Below, piece by piece: positions 1-4,720 of a stretch of 5,977 nucleotides of DNA. A program made the position numbers and the translations under genes. Source of the stretch: HGM13006 sp964527315 (GTDB lineage: Bacteria > Bacillota > Clostridia > Oscillospirales > Oscillospiraceae). Within the stretch, counting starts at the first letter, position 1, and the number at the start of each line of letters is the position of its first letter. The DNA lies in contig CAZGOQ010000130.1 in assembly GCA_964527315.1 (NCBI GenBank), positions 1 through 5,977 on the forward strand, written 5' to 3'. The notes beneath the pieces were generated by a model. The model worked only from the letters and a program-made list of their open reading frames with translations. It was not told the DNA's origin and did no database searches.

Positions 1-44
1 TCCCATTTGTAATCCGCCAGCTTTGTATAGTCAAAATTTCTCAT
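1..44 (-). CDS. Fic-family protein, N-terminal fragment (tentative)
   Basis: Only the first 14 codons are inside the window; the gene continues past the left edge. They read MRNFDYTKLADYKW. The pattern M-x-x-FDY-x-K-L followed by a KW resembles, from memory, the start of clostridial and Bacteroides Fic proteins, which transfer AMP or related groups onto target hydroxyls. The Fic catalytic motif (HxFx(D/E)GNGRxxR) would lie outside the window, so function is unproven. The start is well supported: AAGGAG (51-56) sits six bases upstream of ATG (42-44), and a promoter with a palindromic operator lies just before it. That the gene exists is much surer than its family; a 14-residue match could be chance. 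Confidence 0.5.
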   Translation of the reverse strand, partial: MRNFDYTKLADYKW

Positions 45-64
45 AGAGAACTCCTTGTTTAAGA

Positions 65-142
65 TTTCTTCGTCCACTTGCTCCATCTTTCGTCCAAATA
101 GTAGCATGAATTGGACGAAAAGTCAATGGGCGGACGAGAAAA
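65..142. promoter_or_regulatory. Probable four-half-site operator (nested inverted repeats)
   Basis: Four copies of the core CGTCC lie symmetrically: two on the plus strand at 71-75 and 91-95, and two inverted (GGACG) at 113-117 and 132-136. The inner pair is a perfect 10-base inverted repeat, TTTCGTCCAA (88-97) and TTGGACGAAA (111-120), with a 13-base gap. The outer pair shares the same centre near 104. Neighbouring half-sites on each side are 19-20 bases apart, about two helical turns. One inner arm fills the -35/-10 spacer, the other covers the predicted start point, and an outer arm lies just upstream of the -35. This is the layout expected for repression by a dimer or tetramer. The repressor is unknown. 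Confidence 0.6.
98..126 (-). promoter_or_regulatory. Promoter for the left-edge gene
   Basis: Reading the minus strand, TTGACT (126-121) is followed by exactly 17 bases and then TACTAT (103-98). A TG one base before the -10 makes it an extended -10 element. Transcription should start near 91, leaving a leader of about 47 bases before the ATG at 44. This is the only promoter-like arrangement with correct spacing between the SIR2-like gene and the left-edge gene. The promoter is interleaved with the inverted repeats described separately. Confidence 0.65.
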
Positions 143-210
143 CTTGCGTAGTTGTAAGGTACTGTCAAGAGTTATGCGCAAATTCATTTGCAGGTTCTGG
201 CAAAATGAGG

Positions 211-990
211 TCAGCTGGCAATAAAGGCATCCTCAAGAGCAGCCTCTAAGTGCTTCATACAATGCTCAAAGTCCAAAAATTGATATGATAGCTCTGGATC
301 GTCAAAAAGCATGTAAATCGACTGTTTCATCGAATTGGAGATCGGCATATCAGCCATAGTCTGGACCCGATTTTGCGAATTTAGGTATCCAATACAAATT
401 ACCTTTCCATCAGTCCCATGGAAACTACGAAATTGGTTGAGGAGCCCGTTAATATAGAGATCACCGAAGCCGTATCCAATTATTAAAAGATTCTTGTTAT
501 TTCGCAGCTGCTGATAAAGGTGAGTATAATAAGCATCAAATGGTGGCGTCATAATTTTATCATTTTTACGTAATCCGGTGACAATCGGATATTGATATAC
601 ATGTTCAGCGGCTTGGGTTTTTGCCATATATCCAAGGTATTTGGGTGAAATTTTAAGATCTCTAAACTCTTCTTTGACATTACACAGCATGCCAAATACG
701 GAGCGAAAAGATTTTACAGTTTGCTCGTCATTTGCTGTCTGAATAGAACTTAACATCTCAAGGGCGTGGAAAATATCCTCAAAATTTACACTTTCACGCT
801 CTTTGGAATAATATTCTCTAAGCTGTTCATAGACATAATTCAAAAAAGGAACAGATTCCCATTTCCCGTCCCTAAAAATATTTTGTCGTTTGGCAATAAC
901 ATTTTGGGTGATTGAATAGCAGGAGAGTGTTGTAACATCCATCATAGCGCCTGCTCCCAGGAGGACTGTGATTCTATTCTGGCCTCTCAT
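211..990 (-). CDS. SIR2-like protein, short and probably lacking the catalytic core
   Basis: SIR2-like proteins of bacterial defence systems bind NAD+ and often degrade it during phage infection. This 259-residue protein has the N-terminal nucleotide-binding signature LLGAGA (10-15). Near the C-terminus it has the family's PIVTGLRKNDK (135-145) and LLIIGYGFGD (168-177) segments, followed by IN. Between them I find neither the TxNYD motif nor the HG catalytic histidine segment. The sequence jumps from the helical region before 120 to the C-terminal Rossmann part near 130, as if roughly 100 residues had been removed in frame. It is shorter than the 300-400 or more residues usual for this group. 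AAGGAG (1001-1006) lies ten bases before the ATG. The gene has its own promoter and a terminator-bearing leader. There is no signal peptide or membrane segment. It may be a remnant, an NAD+-binding sensor, or a divergent active enzyme. Confidence 0.75.
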   Translation of the reverse strand: MRGQNRITVLLGAGAMMDVTTLSCYSITQNVIAKRQNIFRDGKWESVPFLNYVYEQLREYYSKERESVNFEDIFHALEMLSSIQTANDEQTVKSFRSVFGMLCNVKEEFRDLKISPKYLGYMAKTQAAEHVYQYPIVTGLRKNDKIMTPPFDAYYTHLYQQLRNNKNLLIIGYGFGDLYINGLLNQFRSFHGTDGKVICIGYLNSQNRVQTMADMPISNSMKQSIYMLFDDPELSYQFLDFEHCMKHLEAALEDAFIAS

Positions 991-1023
991 TAATTTTCAT
1001 CTCCTTGCAGTTGCTGTAGCGAT

Positions 1024-1054
1024 ATAAAAAGCCGCACAGCGAGAGCTGTACGGC
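1024..1054 (-). terminator. Intrinsic terminator in the SIR2-like gene leader
   Basis: On the minus strand GCCGTACAGC (1054-1045) pairs with GCTGTGCGGC (1040-1031) around a TCTC loop. That is a ten-pair stem with one U-G wobble, followed at once by TTTTTATAT. It is a textbook Rho-independent terminator that works only toward the left. It lies between a good promoter (1088-1116) and the ATG at 990, so it should control entry into the SIR2-like gene as well as stop any readthrough from the AbiH gene. Confidence 0.8.
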
Positions 1055-1063
1055 TATCGTGGT

Positions 1064-1081
1064 GGCACAAAAGTATGCCGT
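1064..1081 (-). promoter_or_regulatory. Possible antiterminator/anti-antiterminator segment of an attenuator
   Basis: The predicted transcript begins near 1081 with ACGGC (1081-1077), which can pair exactly with GCCGT (1054-1050), the first half of the downstream terminator stem. The same bases can instead take part in a small local hairpin, GGCAT (1079-1075) with GTGCC (1068-1064), with a closing U-G pair. These mutually exclusive pairings are what an attenuator needs. The five-base pairing is short and no ligand-binding domain is recognised, so this is a structural suggestion only. Confidence 0.35.
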
Positions 1082-1087
1082 TAATTC

Positions 1088-1116
1088 ATTATAATGCGGG
1101 TCACTGAAATTTACAA
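1088..1116 (-). promoter_or_regulatory. Promoter of the SIR2-like gene
   Basis: TTGTAA (1116-1111) and a perfect TATAAT (1093-1088) are separated by exactly 17 bases on the minus strand. The predicted start is near 1081, giving a leader of about 90 bases that includes the intrinsic terminator at 1024-1054. The surrounding sequence is AT-rich, which raises the chance of random matches, but the -10 is perfect and the spacing ideal. Confidence 0.6.
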
Positions 1117-1147
1117 TAACATATCAATATCAGTATACATTTTAACT

Positions 1148-1176
1148 TTTAAAAAGGGCGAAGTAAAGATTTCCCC
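1148..1176 (-). terminator. Weak candidate terminator after the AbiH gene
   Basis: About 30 bases past the AbiH stop, the minus strand reads GGGGAA (1176-1171), then TTC-G-CCC (1162-1156) and TTTTT (1155-1151). This can form a six-pair stem with one bulged G followed by a U-tract. It is in the right place to end the AbiH transcript, before the SIR2-like promoter, but the stem is weak. Confidence 0.4.
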
Positions 1177-1206
1177 TCATGCCTGTGATAACAATACCGG
1201 CATTCA

Positions 1207-2946
1207 CTATCGTTTCAGAAACAGGGCGCTGATATCTTCGCCTTCATAGGAATAGCTCCCGGCGTTACGCCGAGCCTGATTGGCAATCAGCGATCCGTCT
1301 GAAAGGGAATACTTTCGTACACGGCTATTATAGACAAAGGTGAGATTCCGGTCTGTCAGAAAAACATGCCGTAACCGTGGATTCAGCACACTCTGATTTT
1401 GGATGCTCTCCAGCTCATTGACAAAGTTCCAGTGACCGTCTTCCAAGTGAAAAAGATAAACGCCAGGATCGCCACCTCGGATGATTATGGCAAGACAGTC
1501 CCCTGAATGGAAGAAAAATGCATTACTTATACCGGTAGAGAATTGAACTTCATAATCTACCGCCTGCTGTTCCTGATCTACAATGGACAACCAATTTGAC
1601 ATAGTCTTTACCGCCCATTTGCTATCAGGAGAAATGCACCGAGTCTTCTCGTTAGGCAGATTTCCGGTCGGGCTTTTCGCTTTTTCATCTGTCATAGGTG
1701 TCACATGGATTTCATCTGTTCGGAAGACAGATACATTTGAGTTCTCTATGTTCAGGTTGTTCAGCATCTGATCCAGATTCTGCAAATCTCGCAGGCCATG
1801 GCAGCCGAAATACCAGTGTGTGTTTTTACAATCGGAAAGATTGGCGGCGACTTCAGCAAAATAGTCCCAATCGACCGGCGAAAAAGAATGACCGATCACA
1901 ACAATATTTTCAATTTCATTCAGCTCTGAAAAAAACGATGCATGGGCTGTTATAATCTCACGGCAGTTTTTTGTCAGTTCCGCATCGTAGTCTGCGATCA
2001 GCTGCAACACCTGATCCTGTGCGATTTGGCTCATTGCCTGCTTATAGGGGTCCTTTACTCTCAAGTGGGAATCATCGTCGAAATCAAAGGCATCATCACT
2101 GGCACCGGGCATATGTCCCAGAATTAGCCTGTCTTCCGGATGGCATTTCCTTTTCCTCCGGCAGCCGTGAATATAGCAAACATTCTGTTCTGGAATTCCG
2201 TAGAGCGTTTCAACAAATTCCGTATAGTTAAAGCAGAGTACCTTTCCTTTTCTGAACAACTCCTTTAATAGTCGATCTTTGGTCCCGACAGAAAGTGATT
2301 CCACCCACATGCGAAAGCGACGGGTCAGTTCTTGTGCAACGATTTGGATTGGCGTTGCTGCCGCCTCAATGGCCATGAAGTACTCCGCTGCTCCCGCATC
2401 ATCCTTATAAGCGTCCGTCCAATCAAGCCAATTATCTACCATATATTTACTGACCATGGCGGGGATATTAAAATGTGCGAGCGCGTTCTCAAAATCAGCC
2501 CAGATATCATCCGGAGTTAGATAGTTCTCCAGTGTTTCTCGGAGCAGATTATGCTTCCCAAGAGAATCCCGAAAAGCATAGTAGCTCGACTTAACACCAT
2601 GCATTAAATCGAATCCGTTGCCGATGATATAAAGGACATGGTCGTTTTTCGGTTGGATTTCATCTATGGAGACGACAGGCCAACTCTTCAGCAATATACC
2701 AAACTCTCTCTGAGCCTCAGCCTTCTTCTGCTGCCGCGCTTCGCTCTCAATCTGTTCGGCCACCTTATCTCGGCGCACCTGCGCTTCTTTGCGACAGGAC
2801 GGACAGCGCTTGGATATGGACCAACCCATTCGGATGAAATGTTCTTGCTCATATCTTTCGAAAATGAAATGTTTTCCGCAATCAATACAAACAAGCTCCT
2901 GGGCGGCCCGAACTGCTCTAATGTTTCTTTTAGTCGAATCAGCCAT
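1207..2946 (-). CDS. AbiH-family abortive-infection protein with zinc ribbon and C-terminal extension
   Basis: This 579-residue cytosolic protein is probably an anti-phage effector. Residues 17-55 form a zinc ribbon with C20-x2-C23 and C48-x2-C51 and the spacing FIFERYEQEHF, typical of the 'probable zinc-ribbon' (zf-trcl) family. A charged, helical linker (55-85) follows. Residues 104-415 match the AbiH family: YIIGNGFDLMHG (106-117), a conserved Trp-x-x-Phe-Glu (WADFE, 149-153), FNYT (239-242), YIHG (258-261), LILGH (274-278) and VVIGHSFSPVDWDYF (349-363). AbiH was first described as a lactococcal phage-exclusion gene; its biochemical mechanism is not settled. Residues 430-579 are an extra beta-rich region with propeller-like strand repeats, so the protein exceeds the usual AbiH length. 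Start: AAGGGAG (2954-2960) lies seven bases upstream of ATG, behind a near-consensus promoter. The gene is more AT-rich than the cluster to its right, which hints at separate acquisition. Confidence 0.85.
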   Translation of the reverse strand: MADSTKRNIRAVRAAQELVCIDCGKHFIFERYEQEHFIRMGWSISKRCPSCRKEAQVRRDKVAEQIESEARQQKKAEAQREFGILLKSWPVVSIDEIQPKNDHVLYIIGNGFDLMHGVKSSYYAFRDSLGKHNLLRETLENYLTPDDIWADFENALAHFNIPAMVSKYMVDNWLDWTDAYKDDAGAAEYFMAIEAAATPIQIVAQELTRRFRMWVESLSVGTKDRLLKELFRKGKVLCFNYTEFVETLYGIPEQNVCYIHGCRRKRKCHPEDRLILGHMPGASDDAFDFDDDSHLRVKDPYKQAMSQIAQDQVLQLIADYDAELTKNCREIITAHASFFSELNEIENIVVIGHSFSPVDWDYFAEVAANLSDCKNTHWYFGCHGLRDLQNLDQMLNNLNIENSNVSVFRTDEIHVTPMTDEKAKSPTGNLPNEKTRCISPDSKWAVKTMSNWLSIVDQEQQAVDYEVQFSTGISNAFFFHSGDCLAIIIRGGDPGVYLFHLEDGHWNFVNELESIQNQSVLNPRLRHVFLTDRNLTFVYNSRVRKYSLSDGSLIANQARRNAGSYSYEGEDISALFLKR

Positions 2947-3087
2947 ATAAATTCTCCCTTATTATCAATGGGTATTCTATCGCAAAGAAATCACCTTGTC
3001 AAAAGATGGTTTTATCTTTGAATGCCACAGGCAGGGAAAAAGAAGATGCATCACTCCGGAAAACAACACCGCTTGCCCTTGTATAGC
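2947..3087. other. Spacer between ARH and AbiH genes
   Basis: This 141-base gap holds the AbiH promoter and ribosome site. I see no convincing terminator for the ARH transcript. The only hairpin, AAAGAT/ATCTTT (3002-3019), is AT-only apart from one G-C pair, has no following U-tract and overlaps the AbiH -35 by one base. Base composition shifts here from GC-rich on the right to AT-richer on the left. Confidence 0.5.
2974..3002 (-). promoter_or_regulatory. Strong promoter of the AbiH gene
   Basis: A perfect TTGACA (3002-2997), a 17-base spacer and TAGAAT (2979-2974, five of six matches) precede the AbiH gene on the minus strand. Transcription should begin near 2967, giving a leader of only about 20 bases, just enough for the ribosome site at 2954-2960. 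This makes AbiH transcriptionally independent of the ADP-ribosylglycohydrolase gene upstream. Confidence 0.75.
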
Positions 3088-3894
3088 TTATTTCGACCTT
3101 CTCACGACTTTCCGAAATTGCTCTGCGATTTCCCGTAAATCATCCGGCAGGCGGTTCATACACTCCTTCTCCAACTCCTCCGGAATACCGTAGAAGCCCT
3201 CGGCGATACTGCCAGCGATGGCGGTGAGGGTATCGCAGTCGCCGCCCAGAGAGACAGCGGTGCGGATGACATCCTCGAAATCTTCCCCCTCCAGGAAAGC
3301 GGTGATGGCCTCGGGGACAGTTTCCTGGCAGCTCTCCACATGGTGATAGGTAGGGCGGATCTCGTCGCAGGAACGGCTCAAGTCATATCCAAAGGTTTCC
3401 GCAATATACTGCTTGATCTCTGCCTTGCTGTGACCCGTTCTGGCCAGGAAGATGCCCGCCGCAGTGGCCTGAGCCCCCTTGATGCCCTCGGGATGGTTGT
3501 GTGTGACCTCGGCGGACAGCTTCGCCGCCCTGAGAACGCTGTCCAGGTCGTAGAACAGCCATGCAGCGGACGATACCCGCATAGCAGAGCCGTTCCCCCA
3601 ACTGTTGTAGGGCTGTGGGTCCGGGGCGGTGAGCCACCAGCGGAACCGGCCGCCGTAGCCCGCGCGGGGATAGCGTTTCGCCAGTTCCCGCATGGAGTGC
3701 ATCATGTGCTGCCGTATGGTCTCATCATCTGCGTCCGGCCCCGCGTCCATGAAAGCTCGCGCCACGGCCAGGGTCATCACGGTGTCGTCGGTGAACCGTG
3801 ACCGCTCGGAAAACAGCGGGAAGTCCTTCGTTTTGTTTCCTTGGTTGAACTCATAGGGACTGCCGATGATATCTCCTAAAATTGCTCCGATCAT
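3088..3894 (-). CDS. ADP-ribosylglycohydrolase (ARH/DraG family)
   Basis: The 268-residue product should remove ADP-ribose from proteins, nucleic acids or small molecules using two bound Mg2+ ions. Key family segments are all present: GAILGDIIGSPYE (3-15), the metal-binding FTDDT (34-38), SWGNGSAMR (98-106), HNHPEG (132-137) and the second metal site GGDCDT (217-222), where Cys replaces the more usual Thr between the two Asp residues. Length is normal for bacterial members. I start at the ATG at 3894: the protein then begins with the conserved MIGAILGD, a GGGGGA ribosome site lies just upstream, and the start overlaps the VWA stop as ATGA, implying translational coupling. A longer frame reaching 3975 only adds residues that shadow the VWA gene. 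It probably works with the macro and VWA proteins. No clear terminator follows the TAA. Confidence 0.92.
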   Translation of the reverse strand: MIGAILGDIIGSPYEFNQGNKTKDFPLFSERSRFTDDTVMTLAVARAFMDAGPDADDETIRQHMMHSMRELAKRYPRAGYGGRFRWWLTAPDPQPYNSWGNGSAMRVSSAAWLFYDLDSVLRAAKLSAEVTHNHPEGIKGAQATAAGIFLARTGHSKAEIKQYIAETFGYDLSRSCDEIRPTYHHVESCQETVPEAITAFLEGEDFEDVIRTAVSLGGDCDTLTAIAGSIAEGFYGIPEELEKECMNRLPDDLREIAEQFRKVVRRSK

Positions 3895-4532
3895 GATTTC
3901 TTCCCCCGTTTCTTGAAATCTGCTTCGATGCGGTCCTTCCAGCTGGCCTGCAGAGGCACTGCTGCTCTGGCACAAGTCACCGCTTCGCTGATGACCTCAA
4001 AGTTCAGCGCGGTACCCACGCTGTCACACTGGTATCGCACCGCACGGTCAGCGCTGATACCAAAGCGGGCAGCCTCCTTCGCGGCGTCGATATTGGCGCC
4101 CAGGAAGATGAATTCCCAGCCGTATTTTTCCTTCTGCCGCTCGATCATCGCCTTGACATGCTCATAGTCATAGCGCCTGCTGGCATTCTCCAGACCGTCA
4201 GTAGTGATGACAAACAGCGTCCGCTCGGGGCGGTCTTCCGGTCGGGCATACTTGTGGACATTGCCAATGTGGTGGATGGCGCCTCCCACAGCGTCCAGCA
4301 GAGCGGTGCAGCCACGCACGAAGTATTCCTTTTCGGTCAGGTTCGGCACTTTCTCGAGCGGAACGCGGTCATGGATGACCTCCGTTTCGTTGTCAAACAG
4401 CACCGTGGAGACCAGACACTCGCCCGACTCCTTTTTCTGCTTGGCCAGCATGGAGTTGAAGCCGCCGATTGTGTCGCTCTCCAGACCGCCCATGGAGCCG
4501 CTGCGATCTAAAATAAATACCAATTCTGTCAT
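3891..4532 (-). CDS. Cytosolic VWA-domain protein (TerY-like)
   Basis: This 213-residue protein is almost entirely one von Willebrand factor A domain. A complete metal-ion-dependent adhesion site can be read: DRSGSMG (9-15, D-x-S-x-S), T76 in GCTALLD, and D112 in TTDGLE. It should therefore bind Mg2+ and an acidic ligand on a partner protein. There is no signal peptide or membrane helix, so it acts inside the cell, like the TerY group of VWA proteins that occur with phosphatase, kinase or ADP-ribose enzymes. Its stop overlaps the ARH start by four bases, so the two are probably made in fixed ratio; it may present substrates to ARH (inference). The start is firm: AAGGAGGG (4546-4539) is six bases from the ATG. 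That ribosome site lies inside a long hairpin (4536-4587), so translation may be controlled. Confidence 0.9.
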   Translation of the reverse strand: MTELVFILDRSGSMGGLESDTIGGFNSMLAKQKKESGECLVSTVLFDNETEVIHDRVPLEKVPNLTEKEYFVRGCTALLDAVGGAIHHIGNVHKYARPEDRPERTLFVITTDGLENASRRYDYEHVKAMIERQKEKYGWEFIFLGANIDAAKEAARFGISADRAVRYQCDSVGTALNFEVISEAVTCARAAVPLQASWKDRIEADFKKRGKKS

Positions 4533-4535
4533 TGT

Positions 4536-4587
4536 AAACCCTCCTTCGTTTTTGTGCTTTTAGCATAACAAAAGCGAAGAAGGGTTT
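4536..4587 (-). promoter_or_regulatory. 20-bp hairpin burying the VWA ribosome-binding site
   Basis: Arms 4568-4587 and 4536-4555 pair over 20 positions on the minus-strand RNA: 18 Watson-Crick pairs, one G-U and one A-C mismatch, with a 12-base loop. The Shine-Dalgarno AAGGAGGG (4546-4539) is wholly within the 3' arm and the ATG starts only four bases beyond the stem. In free RNA this should strongly reduce initiation of the VWA gene, and through the ATGA overlap also of ARH. There is no U-tract after it, so it is not an intrinsic terminator. Confidence 0.6.
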
Positions 4588-4719
4588 GGTCGCCTGCAAG
4601 GCGACATCGCCGCCACAAACTTCATATTCCTCGCTTCCGCCTTTCGGCGAAAGCTCACGCATTCCGTTGCGCCTCCTCTCCCCACGCAACCCACTTCGTT
4701 GGGCTTGCGCGGGGGCCCC
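4536..4719 (-). repeat. Hairpin-array intergenic element, possibly a dispersed repeat
   Basis: Nearly the whole macro-VWA spacer folds. In minus-strand order: a GC-rich hairpin right after the macro stop (4714-4680, CCCCGCGCAA with TTGCGTGGGG plus CCCA with TGGG); a nine-pair stem with one mismatch (4654-4633, GGCGAAAGC side); GTCGCC-TTGCA-GGCGAC (4605-4589); and the 20-pair hairpin over the VWA ribosome site. Four adjacent hairpins in under 190 bases are unlikely by chance and suggest a mobile palindromic element inserted in the operon. The sequence also seems familiar to me as a recurring clostridial intergenic element, but I cannot confirm this. No promoter with proper spacing was found inside. 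Confidence 0.5.
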
Positions 4720-4720
4720 A

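Noticed and set aside
163..168. TTGACA on the minus strand as a second promoter for the left-edge gene
   Set aside because: No acceptable -10 occurs 16-18 bases downstream; the TTGACT/TACTAT pair at 98-126 is much better.
55..249. 64-codon plus-strand frame over the 45-210 spacer
   Set aside because: It spans the operator and promoter and the end of the SIR2-like gene, with no ribosome site and no family resemblance.
1031..1081. T-box-like GTGGTGGCAC on the plus strand, near a stem-loop
   Set aside because: The full T-box consensus is not met, no plus-strand gene follows, and the good promoter and U-tract both point to minus-strand use of this region.
3002..3019. AAAGAT/ATCTTT hairpin as the ARH operon terminator
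   Set aside because: The stem is six nearly all A-T pairs without a following U-tract, and it abuts the AbiH -35 element.
2638..3021. 127-codon plus-strand frame
   Set aside because: It is antisense to the zinc-ribbon end of AbiH and runs across the AbiH promoter; composition is low-complexity Leu/Ser and no ribosome site supports it.
3340..3801. 153-codon plus-strand frame
   Set aside because: It is antisense to the well-conserved ARH gene, in GC-rich DNA that creates long shadow frames, and has no recognisable domain.
3895..3975. 27-residue N-terminal extension of the ARH frame
   Set aside because: It lies over the VWA coding sequence, is not ARH-like, and the start at 3894 has a ribosome site and the conserved MIGAILGD beginning.
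4393..4689. 98-codon minus frame starting with TTG, or 89 codons from an ATG at 4662 with GGAGG upstream
   Set aside because: Its first part is translated hairpin element and the rest runs out of frame through the conserved VWA gene. A frame carried by a repeat explains it better than a real protein.
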